A DNA stretch of 64,000 nt from Candidatus Binatia bacterium (GTDB lineage Bacteria; Desulfobacterota; Binatia; Bin18). The stretch is taken from contig JAJEFA010000017.1 in the NCBI GenBank assembly GCA_022820725.1, positions 1 through 64,000 of the forward strand, written 5' to 3'. The notes under the pieces are model-generated. The model was not told the origin of the DNA and searched no databases. It was given only the letters and a program-made list of their open reading frames with translations. Of the stretch, positions 43,740-51,784 are shown piece after piece. Position numbers and translations under genes: made by a program. Position 1 is the stretch's first letter; each line of letters begins with the position of its first letter.

Positions 43740-44717
43740 TCAGACCGCGGCAAACTGGGCCACCAGCGCGGCGTTGGATTCCGCTTTCTCAAAGGCGGCC
43801 AACACTGCCTGGGTTGCCTCCACGGTCGGCAGCGCGGCAACCTGCCGGCGCAGCAAACGGGCCATTTTGAGCGTATCGGGGTCGAGCAGTTGTTCCTCTT
43901 TGCGGGTGCCCGAGGCCGCAATATCAATAGCCGGGAACAGCCGCCGGTCGGCCAGGCGCCGGTCAAGCAGCAACTCCATATTGCCCGTCCCCTTGAATTC
44001 CTGGGCAATGACCTCATCCATGCGACTGCCCGTGTCAACCAGGCAGGTCGCGACGATGGTCAGCGAGCCGCCTTCTTCAAGCTGTCGGGCCGCCCCAAAC
44101 AACCGTTTGGGGATTTCCAGCGCATTGGCATCAATCCCACCGCTCATCGTCCGTCCGGTGGCCGTATTGAGATTGTGGGCACGGCCCAGGCGGGTCAGCG
44201 AGTCCAGGACAATGATCACATCCTTATCCTGCAAGGCATTTTCAACCGCCCGCTCCAGGCATGTCGCGGCGGTCTCCAGATGTTCTTCCAGCGAACGATC
44301 ATTCGAGGACGCAAACACCTCAGCCGGGACGGCCCGGCGAAAGTCGGTTACCTCCTCGGGCCGTTCGTCAATCAGCAGGCTGTACAAGATGGCTTGCGGA
44401 GCCCCGGCCGCCGCCGCCACACACAAGTCTTTTAAGAAGGTCGTCTTCCCGGTTTTAGGTGGCGCGAGGATAATAGCGCGCTGGCCAAATCCAATCGGAC
44501 AGAACACATCCAGAATCCGAACCGTCAGGGGTGTATCCGGTCCAACAAGCTGAATCTTCCGGTCGGGTGCAATCGGGACTCGGCTTTGAAATTCTTGCAG
44601 CGCAGCTGACGGTCCGGGTGGCCCGTTCTGCCGTCCCCGCTGCCTCTTATGTGCCCGATGATTCTGTCCCCCGGACTGCGTTCTCCCGCCTCTCCCCCGC
44701 CGTCGGTTCTTACGCAT
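43740..44717 (-). CDS. rho: Rho-type termination factor lacking the N-terminal RNA-binding domain
   Basis: A 325-residue protein carrying the complete Rho ATPase core: Walker A LAPPKTGKTTF, LLIDERPEEVTDFRR, Walker B IIVLDSLTRLGRAHN (R-loop partner), FGAARQLEEGGSLTIVAT, and EEFKGTGNMELLLDRRLAD-like segment (here QEFKGTGNMELLLDRRLADR). Normal Rho is about 415 residues; here the helix bundle and cold-shock-like primary RNA site are absent and replaced by about 30 basic RG-rich residues (RRRGRGGRTQ). ATG at 44717; the 113 bases upstream contain no extension in frame that restores the missing domain. May be a paralogue or a specialised form. Confidence 0.85.
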   Translation of the reverse strand: MRKNRRRGRGGRTQSGGQNHRAHKRQRGRQNGPPGPSAALQEFQSRVPIAPDRKIQLVGPDTPLTVRILDVFCPIGFGQRAIILAPPKTGKTTFLKDLCVAAAAGAPQAILYSLLIDERPEEVTDFRRAVPAEVFASSNDRSLEEHLETAATCLERAVENALQDKDVIIVLDSLTRLGRAHNLNTATGRTMSGGIDANALEIPKRLFGAARQLEEGGSLTIVATCLVDTGSRMDEVIAQEFKGTGNMELLLDRRLADRRLFPAIDIAASGTRKEEQLLDPDTLKMARLLRRQVAALPTVEATQAVLAAFEKAESNAALVAQFAAV

Positions 44718-44829
44718 GATGCTTCTATTGTTCCTGATCTCCGCACCGTCTACAAGTTCGACCGACTACAAAAAGAAGGCTGCGTTCGACTGTCTGAGTT
44801 CCCCGTTTCTCGGGTGATGGTGAGCTGGG

Positions 44830-45654
44830 CTAGCGCGTTCCCGCCCGTCGACGCAGCCATTCCACGCTCAGCATGAACAACAGGGAGAAGGCAATCAGCA
44901 GAGTCGCCACGGCCAGAATCGCCGGACTGATCTGCTCACGGATACCAGTCCACATCTGGCGCGGTACGGTACGTTGTTCCAGGCCGCCCATGAACAACAC
45001 CGTCACCACTTCGTCGAACGAAGTGGCAAACGCAAACAAGGCCCCGGAAATCACGCCCGGGGCGATCAGCGGCAGCACGACGCGCCGGAACGTCCGCAGC
45101 GGTCCGGCGCCCAGACTGGCCGCCGCACGGTACAGGTTGGGATCAAAACCGGCCAGCGTCGCGGTCACCGTGATAACGACAAACGGCGTGCCCAGCGTGG
45201 CGTGGGCCAGGACGAGCCCCAGGTGGGTCTGAGTCAGACCCAGGTTCGAGTAGAAGAAGAACATCCCTGCGGCCGAGATAATCACCGGGGTGATCATCGG
45301 CGAGATCAGCAGGCCCATGATGGCCGAGCGGCCCGGCAGGGCGGGATGCGTCAGTCCCAGGGCCGCCAGCGTCCCAAGCGTGGTCGCCAGCACGGTGGCT
45401 GCCACGCCGATGAACAAGCTGTTGAGCAACGCGTGCCGCCACTCCGGGTCACCCATCACATTCTGATACCAGCGGAGCGAATAGGCCGCGGGCTCCAGAC
45501 GCAGCATCCCTTCGGTGAAGGTAAAATAGGGTTCGGCGTTAAAACTGAGCGGGACGATGACCACAATCGGCGCGATCAGAAACACGAACACCGCGGTGCA
45601 GAAGGCCAGATAGGCAGTCCGGCCGGCGCGCTCCCAAAGTCCTCTCGGTGGCAT
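44830..45654 (-). CDS. Polyamine-type ABC transporter permease (PotC-like)
   Basis: A 274-residue inner-membrane permease with six helices and the EAA-loop region (LYRAAASLGAGPLRTFRRVVLPLI) that contacts the ATPase. Fits the PotC/YdcV group transporting spermidine, putrescine or opine-like amines. Starts 1 base after the PotB-like stop, with GGTTGAG as ribosome site. Last gene of the unit potA-D-B-C (49165 down to 44830); the Rho-like gene follows 112 bases later on the same strand. Confidence 0.9.
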   Translation of the reverse strand: MPPRGLWERAGRTAYLAFCTAVFVFLIAPIVVIVPLSFNAEPYFTFTEGMLRLEPAAYSLRWYQNVMGDPEWRHALLNSLFIGVAATVLATTLGTLAALGLTHPALPGRSAIMGLLISPMITPVIISAAGMFFFYSNLGLTQTHLGLVLAHATLGTPFVVITVTATLAGFDPNLYRAAASLGAGPLRTFRRVVLPLIAPGVISGALFAFATSFDEVVTVLFMGGLEQRTVPRQMWTGIREQISPAILAVATLLIAFSLLFMLSVEWLRRRAGTR

Positions 45655-45655
45655 C

Positions 45656-46879
45656 TCAACCCAACCTCATACGTTCGATGCCCACCAGGCGGTCGTACAC
45701 CAGGTACAACACGAGGACGAAGGCCAGCAGCAGGCCGCCGATTGCCGCGGCCAGCCCCCAGTTCAGAGAAGTCTGCATATGGTAGGCGATCATATTGGAA
45801 ATGAGCTGACCGCTCCGTCCGCCGACCAGGGCGGGCGTGATGTAATAGCCGATCGCCAGGATAAAGACCAGCAGCGAGCCGGCGCCAACACCAGGCAGAG
45901 TCTGCGGCCAATAGACCCGCCAAAACGCCTGAATCGTGCTTGCACCCAGCGAGGCTGCCGCGCTCATATGCAGCCGCGGGATGGTGCGCATGACCGCGTA
46001 CAGCGGCAGCACCATGAAAGGCAGCAGGACGTGGGTCATGGCGACCATGGTGCCGGTCATATTGTAGATCATGGCAAGGCGGCTCTCGTCGGCGATCAGG
46101 CCAAGCGCGACGAGCGTGCTGTTGATCACGCCCTGGGTCTGGAGCAGGACGATCCAGGCAGTCGTGCGTACCAGCAAAGAGGTCCAGAACGGGACCAGCA
46201 CCAGCAGCAACAAGAGATTCGCCCGCTGCGGCGGGGCATGGGCGATCAGATAGGCGACCGGATAACCGAGCAGCAGGCACAGCCCGGTCAGACTCAGACT
46301 CACGACCAGGGTGCGCCACAGCAGCGACACATAGACGCGATACTCGTCCGGTCGTGGGGCGATGTGACCATCGCTGCGACGCTCCAGGTCCAGAGCATGC
46401 AAATAGTGGCGCGCGGTAAAGCGCTCGCCGGCGCGGCGAATCGCGTGCCAGGTCTGCACATCGTCCCAGGCCGCGTGGATGCCGACCAAAGTGTCGCGCC
46501 ACGCCGGACCCTCCGCTTCGCGCACCCGCCGCGCCGTGCGGGTGAGGACGCTCCGCAGTCCGCCGCGCACGCGGTTGATACGGGTGGCGACCCGTCCCAG
46601 GCTGCGCTCCTGCCGGGCTGTGCGCAGTTCACGGGCGATGGTCTCGAACACCGGCTCGGGCGGAACGTGTACGCCGTCCCAAGCCTGTAATAGCCTCAGG
46701 GTTTCAGGCAGGGCAGCAGCCACCACCGGGTCATACACGCTACGCGACAGCATGGTCGCCAGCGGCGCAACAAAGGTCAGTCCGATAAAAGCCACCAGGG
46801 GCAGGACCAGCCCCACGGCGCGGAGCTGTGGACCGAAAAGAGCAAACACGCCACCATCTGCCGGTCTCTTGGAGGACAC
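45656..46879 (-). CDS. Polyamine-type ABC transporter permease (PotB-like, long form)
   Basis: A 407-residue permease. Classical PotB has about 285 residues; here about 120 polar, Arg-rich residues lie between the first helix and the core (roughly residues 50-170, e.g. RTARQERSLGRVATRIN). This long form occurs in other proteobacterial systems of the same type. Core: LGYPVAYLIAHAP, SLLVRTTAWIVLLQ, the EAA region AAASLGASTIQAFWRVYWPQ. GTG at 46879 is the start and lies in the half palindrome at 46874-46891, which also gives AAAGGG as ribosome site. Between potD-like and potC-like genes. Confidence 0.88.
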   Translation of the reverse strand: MSSKRPADGGVFALFGPQLRAVGLVLPLVAFIGLTFVAPLATMLSRSVYDPVVAAALPETLRLLQAWDGVHVPPEPVFETIARELRTARQERSLGRVATRINRVRGGLRSVLTRTARRVREAEGPAWRDTLVGIHAAWDDVQTWHAIRRAGERFTARHYLHALDLERRSDGHIAPRPDEYRVYVSLLWRTLVVSLSLTGLCLLLGYPVAYLIAHAPPQRANLLLLLVLVPFWTSLLVRTTAWIVLLQTQGVINSTLVALGLIADESRLAMIYNMTGTMVAMTHVLLPFMVLPLYAVMRTIPRLHMSAAASLGASTIQAFWRVYWPQTLPGVGAGSLLVFILAIGYYITPALVGGRSGQLISNMIAYHMQTSLNWGLAAAIGGLLLAFVLVLYLVYDRLVGIERMRLG

Positions 46880-46891
46880 GTGTACCCTTTT
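46874..46891 (-). repeat. Half copy of the gene-end palindrome (copy D)
   Basis: On the minus strand AAAAGGGTACACGTGTCC follows the potD-like stop directly and matches 16 of 18 bases of the arm of copies A-C (AAAAGAGTAAACGTGTCC), but no second arm is present. It overlaps the GTG start of the potB-like gene. Confidence 0.55.
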
Positions 46892-48007
46892 TTAACGCGC
46901 CAGCCAGGCGCTGAAGCGTTCGTTCATCTCGTCGCCGTGATCGCTCCACCATTCCCAGTTGTTGTGCAGGGCGCGGGCCGTGTTTTGAGGCGAGGTTGGC
47001 ATATGCGGCTGCATCTCCACGCCGGTTTCCAGATGGGTGGTAATCAGGGCAGTACCCGACCGCCGGGCCGGGCTGTAGGAAATATAGCGGCCGACCGCGA
47101 CCAATGACTCGGTCCGGGTGGCAAAGGCGAGGAATTTCCGGGCCGCTTCCAGTTTCGGCGTGCCGGCAACAATACTGAGGACACCGTGGTCCAGCACCTG
47201 GCCGTCCCAGACAATCACAAAGGGCTGGTTTTCCAGCACCTGGGCGTTGAAGATGCGGCCGTTATAGGCCGTGCTCATCACGACCTCGCCGTCGGCCAGC
47301 ATCTGCGGTGGCTGGGCCCCGGCTTCCCACCAGACGATGTGCTCCTTGATCGTGTCGAGCTTCCGGAACGCCCGGTTTACGCCCCCGGGTGTGCCCAGCG
47401 TGGCATACACCTGCTCCACGGGCACGCCGTCGGCCATCAGCGCGAACTCCAGATTAACCAGCGGACTGCGGCGCATGCCGCGACGGCCGGGGAATTTCTC
47501 CAGGTCGAAGAAGTCCTGGATCGTGGTCGGTTTGGGGCCGGCCAGGTGGGTCGGGTTATAGGCGTACACCGTGGAGTAGAACAGCATGCCAACGCCGCAT
47601 TCGGTCAGCATATCGGGCAAGAAATCGTCCACCGCAGGGCTCCCGTCCGGCGCCGGGGGCAGGTCGGCGGCAATGACCGGTTCGAGCAGCCCCTCGTCAC
47701 AGCCCCGCGCCGCATCGGCCATCTCCAGATCAACCAGGTCCCAGTAGACCTTACCGGTCTCCACCTGAGCCCGGATTTGGGCCAGGCCGCCATTATAGGA
47801 TTCCAGGCGAGTCTCAATCCCCGTCTGTGCGGTAAAGGGTGTCAAAATCGCCTTCTGGCAGGCACGGGCGTAGGAGCCTCCCCAGGAGACCACGGTGAGG
47901 GATTCGCTGCCGGCAGCCGGGCGGCTCCAACTCAGGCTGGCCAGCAAAACGAATGCCGTGGCATGAACCACTTGGCGGATTCGGCTGCGATATGGGCGGG
48001 ATGTCAT
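46892..48007 (-). CDS. Polyamine-type ABC transporter substrate-binding protein (PotD-like)
   Basis: A 371-residue extracytoplasmic binding protein (SBP_bac_8). Signal peptide HATAFVLLASLSWSRPAAG, then SLTVVSWGGSYARACQKAI, TGIETRLESYNGGLAQIRAQ, GKVYWDLVDLE and MADGVPVEQVY. Typical of the putrescine/spermidine and related amine binders. GAGGAGGAATAG precedes ATG 48007. It lies downstream of the ATPase gene, separated by palindrome copy C, and upstream of the permeases. The ligand itself is not predictable. Confidence 0.9.
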   Translation of the reverse strand: MTSRPYRSRIRQVVHATAFVLLASLSWSRPAAGSESLTVVSWGGSYARACQKAILTPFTAQTGIETRLESYNGGLAQIRAQVETGKVYWDLVDLEMADAARGCDEGLLEPVIAADLPPAPDGSPAVDDFLPDMLTECGVGMLFYSTVYAYNPTHLAGPKPTTIQDFFDLEKFPGRRGMRRSPLVNLEFALMADGVPVEQVYATLGTPGGVNRAFRKLDTIKEHIVWWEAGAQPPQMLADGEVVMSTAYNGRIFNAQVLENQPFVIVWDGQVLDHGVLSIVAGTPKLEAARKFLAFATRTESLVAVGRYISYSPARRSGTALITTHLETGVEMQPHMPTSPQNTARALHNNWEWWSDHGDEMNERFSAWLAR

Positions 48008-48019
48008 CTATTCCTCCTC

Positions 48020-48073
48020 AAAGAGTAAACGTGTCCTCCAATAGACATGAGATGCTGGACACGTTCACTCTTT
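48020..48073 (-). repeat. Palindromic gene-end element, copy C
   Basis: Arms AAAGAGTAAACGTGTCC (48020-48036) and GGACACGTTCACTCTTT (48057-48073), 20-base loop; the single exception to pairing is a G-U on the transcribed (minus) strand. It contains the stop codon of the ATPase gene (GAG TGA) and lies between ATPase and binding-protein genes inside one operon, so it may shape the amount of the two products rather than end the transcript. Confidence 0.75.
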
Positions 48074-49165
48074 CTCGTCCGGTGTCAAGGCACGGCAATC
48101 GATCGGCGTCCAGCCGACCTGGACCCGGTCTCCCGCCAGCACAGCGCCATGACCGACGATATTCGGGATCTTGATAATGAAATCCGTGCTGCCACACACG
48201 GCCACCCGCAGGCGCAGATGATCGCCCAGAAAGGTAATGTCCTGAATATCGGCCTCAAACCGATTGCTGTACAGCTCCGGCTTGGGTGCGAGGCAGACCC
48301 GTTCCGGACGGATGGCCAGGGTGACCGGGTCACCTGGTTTACACGGCCCGACCTGAAAGGCCTGGACGATCTGGCCGCCGGCCTCCACCCGTGAGATATC
48401 GTGCTCAACGCTAAGGACCCGCCCGTGCAGCAGGTTGTTTTCGCCGATGAAGCTGGCAACGAACGGGCGTTCCGGTTCTTCATACAGCGTTTCCGGCAGG
48501 GCGACCTGCTCAATACGGCCGCGGCGAAAGACGGCAACCCGATCCGACAGCACCATCGCCTCCTGCTGGTCATGGGTGACGTAGACGACCGTGACCCCCA
48601 GGCTGCGCTGAATACGCCGAATCTCATACTGCATTTCTTCGCGTAGACGGCGGTCAAGCGCGCCGAGCGGCTCATCCATCAGCACCAGGCTGGGCTCAAC
48701 CCCCAGCGCCCGGGCAATGGCCACCCGCTGCTGCTGACCACCGGACAACTCGGTGGGCCGGCGATCCTCAAGGCCCTCCAGACGCACGAGTTGCAGCGCC
48801 CGTCGGACGCGCTCCCGGCGTTGCTGTGGATCGATCCCGCGCACTTCGAGCGGAAACGCCAGATTGCCGCCAACCGTCATGTGCGGAAACAGCGCATAGT
48901 TCTGAAAAACCACGCCAATACCGCGCTTGCGCGGCGGCAGATCGTGCACCGAACGCCCACGGATACGGATGGTGCCCGAAGTGGGTGCTTCAAAGCCGGC
49001 CAACATCATCAGGCAGGTGGTCTTGCCCGAGCCGGAGGCCCCCAGCAGGGTCAGAAACTCCCCTTCGTGCACGGTCAGGTCCAGGTCGCGCACGACTTGG
49101 ATCTGACCGTCATAGCTCTTACTCACATGCTCGAATTCGACGTGGGCATTATGGGTTGACGCCAT
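48065..49165 (-). CDS. Polyamine-type ABC transporter ATP-binding protein (PotA-like)
   Basis: A 366-residue ATPase. Walker A LGASGSGKTT, Q-loop VFQNYALFPHMTV, signature LSGGQQQRVAIARAL, Walker B LVLMDEPLGALD, H-loop VYVTHDQQEAM, and a C-terminal TOBE domain (residues about 280-360). Matches PotA-type importers. AGGATCAAC precedes ATG 49165. First gene of the operon; its last codons and stop (EKE, TGA) are part of palindrome copy C. Confidence 0.93.
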   Translation of the reverse strand: MASTHNAHVEFEHVSKSYDGQIQVVRDLDLTVHEGEFLTLLGASGSGKTTCLMMLAGFEAPTSGTIRIRGRSVHDLPPRKRGIGVVFQNYALFPHMTVGGNLAFPLEVRGIDPQQRRERVRRALQLVRLEGLEDRRPTELSGGQQQRVAIARALGVEPSLVLMDEPLGALDRRLREEMQYEIRRIQRSLGVTVVYVTHDQQEAMVLSDRVAVFRRGRIEQVALPETLYEEPERPFVASFIGENNLLHGRVLSVEHDISRVEAGGQIVQAFQVGPCKPGDPVTLAIRPERVCLAPKPELYSNRFEADIQDITFLGDHLRLRVAVCGSTDFIIKIPNIVGHGAVLAGDRVQVGWTPIDCRALTPDEKE

Positions 49166-49255
49166 GTTGATCCTGTGCGGCTTTCCGGACCTGCGGATAC
49201 GGACGACCCGTCCCTTCCAAATGGCAGGTATCCTGACGTATTCGAGCGAGTGGTG

Positions 49256-50587
49256 TCAAGTTCGGTCCGATGCGGCGTCGCCGGGTGGGTCTGTCTGCTG
49301 ACCTGTTCTGATGCCGCGTTGTTCGTCCACCGTCAACAGCAGCAAGCCGCCAAGAACGAAAAATCCGACCACCGTGGCCACGCCCAGGCGTTGACTGCCC
49401 GTCGCCTGGGTCACGATGCCCAGCAGCAGGGGACCGGCAAAGGTCGTAATTTTACCGGAAAAGGCGAACAGGCCGAAAAAGGCAGCTGAGTGCTGCTCCG
49501 GTACGAAGCGGGACATCAGCGTGCGACTGGCCGACTGATTCGGTCCCACAAACAGCCCCAGGCTCAGGCCAGCCAGCCACAGCCAGCCGACGCTGGGCGC
49601 CCATACCGCCAGCAGGCTGAACACTGTCAGCGCTACCAGCGTCACCAGGATGGTGCGCTTACCGCCCAGCCGGTCATCCACAACGCCGAACACGCAGGCG
49701 CCAATGCCGGCCGTGACGTTGAGGGCGATACCAAACTGAATGACCTCCGGCAGGCTCATCCCGAACGTACCGGCCGCGTAGATGCCGCCGAAGGCGAAAA
49801 TGGTGATCAGCCCGTCGTTATACAACAGCCGGGCGACCAATAGGCGGGTAATGTCCGGATAATGACGCAACTGCCTGAACGTACGGCTCAGCTCGCGGTA
49901 GGCCCCCATGTGGGGTTGTAGGGGCAATTCACGAATTGCTCCTACGGACGGCTGGCGCGGAGCGAACACGAACAGCGGCAGGCTGAACAGCGCAAACCAG
50001 CCGGCCGCCAGCAGGCAGACCGCCCGGTAGTTGAAGCCGGCCTCGGTGCTGATGCCGAACAGGGGCTGCTCGCGCGCCAGCACGGCCAGGGCCAGGACCA
50101 AGCTCAGCAGGCCGCCGGCATAACCCAGCCCCCAGGCCCAGCCCGACAGCCGGCCGACCCGCTCGGCCGGGACCAACTCGGGCAGAAAAGCGTTGTAGAA
50201 TACGGTGCTCAACTCGAATGCGACATTGGCGACCACGAACAGAGACAGTGCTATCAGCCCGGCCCAGACCCAGTCCGGATGCACGCCGGTCAGGCCCGCA
50301 CTGGCGACACAGCACACCAGGGTACACACCCCCAGACAGGTCAGCCGCCGGCCACTCCGGTCGGCCAGCGCGCCGAGCGGCGGCGCCAGCACTGCCACCA
50401 GTATGCCGCTCAGGCCGACCGCGCGTGACCACTGCGCCGTACCGGTCACCTCGTCCGCGGCAATGGCAGTCGTGAAATAGGTGGAATACACAAAAGTCAC
50501 CACCAGGGTGGCGAACGCCGAGTTGGCCCAGTCGAACATCGACCAGGCGGCCAATGTCCGTCGGGGCTGGGCGCGGGTGGCTTGCAT
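49256..50587 (-). CDS. UMF1-family MFS transporter
   Basis: A 443-residue, 12-helix transporter of the UMF1/Atg22-like family. N-terminal TLAAWSMFDWANSAFATLV is the family hallmark; later LGYAGGLLSLVLAL, YNDGLITIFAFGGIYA, GPNQSASRTLMSRFVPE. Atg22-type members export amino acids; bacterial roles are unknown. A 28-base palindrome (49918-49945) lies inside the gene and encodes VGAIRELPL in the loop between the two halves, yet the frame is intact. ATG at 50587, weak ribosome site. Single gene. Confidence 0.88.
   Translation of the reverse strand: MQATRAQPRRTLAAWSMFDWANSAFATLVVTFVYSTYFTTAIAADEVTGTAQWSRAVGLSGILVAVLAPPLGALADRSGRRLTCLGVCTLVCCVASAGLTGVHPDWVWAGLIALSLFVVANVAFELSTVFYNAFLPELVPAERVGRLSGWAWGLGYAGGLLSLVLALAVLAREQPLFGISTEAGFNYRAVCLLAAGWFALFSLPLFVFAPRQPSVGAIRELPLQPHMGAYRELSRTFRQLRHYPDITRLLVARLLYNDGLITIFAFGGIYAAGTFGMSLPEVIQFGIALNVTAGIGACVFGVVDDRLGGKRTILVTLVALTVFSLLAVWAPSVGWLWLAGLSLGLFVGPNQSASRTLMSRFVPEQHSAAFFGLFAFSGKITTFAGPLLLGIVTQATGSQRLGVATVVGFFVLGGLLLLTVDEQRGIRTGQQTDPPGDAASDRT
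49918..49945. repeat. 28-base palindrome inside the UMF1 transporter gene
   Basis: Near-perfect palindrome with half site GTAGGGGCAATTCA; two positions in the second half differ from the perfect copy at 50989-51016. On the gene strand it is read in frame as VGAIRELPL, in the cytoplasmic loop between helices 6 and 7, where an insertion is tolerable. Confidence 0.8.
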
Positions 50588-51250
50588 GACCGGTCACATA
50601 GCAGGGAGTCGGCTCTCTGACGAGAGTCAGTGACGCAGGAGGGCTAGGCCGGCAGCTACCGATGAATAGCTCGATCTCATTATATATTCCAACTAGTCTA
50701 CCAACAGCCTGAAATTCTGAAGGTTTGTTTATGTCCAGAATCAGCGCTTTCGAGGCAAAAACCCACCTGCCGCAACCGTTCTCGATTACTCGGTCACCAT
50801 AAAATAGGAAATTCCGAATACAGCTGTGTTGGCGCGGAGCCGTGAGGGACCCCCTCACCCTGGCCCTCTCCCTCCCAGACGTGTGCTGCAAATGAACCCG
50901 TTTGGCGGTCTCGCCCTCACCCGGCCCGGAGGGAGCAACCGACACCATAGGCGGCACATGAGGTAGTGGCCCCTGTGCGGGCTGATCCGTAGGGGCAATT
51001 CATGAATTGCCCCTACAACGTCACGCCGCCCATAGACGGGCGAGGCAAACGAACTTGGCTGACGGTTGGCAGACGCTTTTTTCCGCACCCTGGGAAAGGG
51101 GGCCGGAGGTCGGGTGAAGGCGCTGCCAGCACCCCGGAGAGGGGGCGGCGGCCTCATATGCATCACACGTTCCCAGGGGAGAGGGGATATTCAGGACAGG
51201 GGAGCATATAAACGGCGGCCGGACAGTCGCCCGCCCAGGCCGTTGGTGCA
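50588..51250. other. Repeat-rich gap of about 660 bases
   Basis: No gene that I trust. AT-rich at 50660-50830, then segments of low-complexity type (CCCCTCACCCTGGCCCTCTC near 50852, GGGAAAGGGGGCCGGAGG near 51090, GAGAGGGGGCGG near 51136) and one perfect 28-base palindrome at 50989-51016. Such mixtures are common between genes of repeat-rich metagenome genomes. Candidate frames here are low-complexity and lack ribosome sites. Confidence 0.6.
50989..51016. repeat. Perfect 28-base palindrome
   Basis: Half site GTAGGGGCAATTCA followed by its exact reverse complement. Same element as the one inside the UMF1 transporter gene at 49918-49945, 1.07 kb away. Confidence 0.85.
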
Positions 51251-51571
51251 TCAGGCTCCCGGGGGCCGGTAGGGCACGCTTTTGCCTATGGCCTCGTCCA
51301 CGGTCTCGGGTGTCACGAGCACGGTGATACCGATGTTGAGGGCGCCGGCGGCGCCGATCGTCAAGGACACGGCCGATGCCGTGGCGTCGTCGGGAAGGTC
51401 GGCAATGATGTACAGGTCGGGCTCCCCGAAGGCGTAGTACAGCACCTCCACGCTCCCACCCATGCCCTCAATGGTCTGGGTTAATGCCTCCCGTCGCCGC
51501 GTGCCGCCTTCCTTCAACAAACCGGTCAATCCCGACTGCGTGTACGTTGCGTGAAACATGTATTTGCCCAT
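51251..51571 (-). CDS. GYD-domain protein
   Basis: A 106-residue alpha/beta protein of the GYD (DUF3303-like) family: KYMFHATYTQSGLTGLLKEG, then GGSVEVLYYAFGEPDLYIIADLPD and the helix SAVSLTIGAAGALN. The usual GxYD segment reads AFGEPD here. Likely forms a ferredoxin-like oligomer; function unknown. ATG at 51571 follows GGAGGGAATCCA; this ribosome site lies only 3 bases from a CRISPR-type repeat, so both may share a transcript. Confidence 0.85.
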   Translation of the reverse strand: MGKYMFHATYTQSGLTGLLKEGGTRRREALTQTIEGMGGSVEVLYYAFGEPDLYIIADLPDDATASAVSLTIGAAGALNIGITVLVTPETVDEAIGKSVPYRPPGA

Positions 51572-51583
51572 TGGATTCCCTCC

Positions 51584-51689
51584 GTTTCAATCCTCACCGG
51601 CCCGTTCAGGCCGGTGCTTTTACCAAGTGGGTATTGTACGCCAGGAGTCTCAAGTGTTTCAATCCTCACCGGCCCGTTGAGGAGGGAGC
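51584..51689 (-). CRISPR. One-spacer CRISPR remnant, no cas genes nearby
   Basis: Two 34-base repeats, 51584-51617 and 51656-51689, separated by a 38-base spacer (51618-51655). They agree in 30 of 34 positions, all four differences in one end of the second copy, as in a degenerate terminal repeat. The intact copy has a perfect 8-bp stem (CACCGGCC / GGCCGGTG) and, read on the minus strand, ends GGATTGAAAC, typical of type I and III repeats. No cas gene is in the window. Confidence 0.65.
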
Positions 51690-51784
51690 GCAAACTGCGG
51701 AGCTTCTGGAGGAGTGAGTCGGCGCGTCTCATTTGCATTCGCGAGATGGGGTGCCGTATGATCCCGAAAAAAAGGAGGCTGCTT

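Noticed and set aside
48065..49165. Naming the transporter potABCD outright
   Set aside because: The family covers putrescine, spermidine, opines and other amines; ligand cannot be read from sequence, so only PotA-like etc. is stated.
50855..51166. 103-codon minus-strand frame with VGAIHELPL
   Set aside because: It is a translation of the 28-base palindrome and low-complexity flanks in a gap, not a gene.
51551..51784. Amidase extended upstream through the CRISPR region
   Set aside because: The extension translates the two repeats (VSILTGP twice) and lacks a ribosome site, while ATG 51785 has a strong one.
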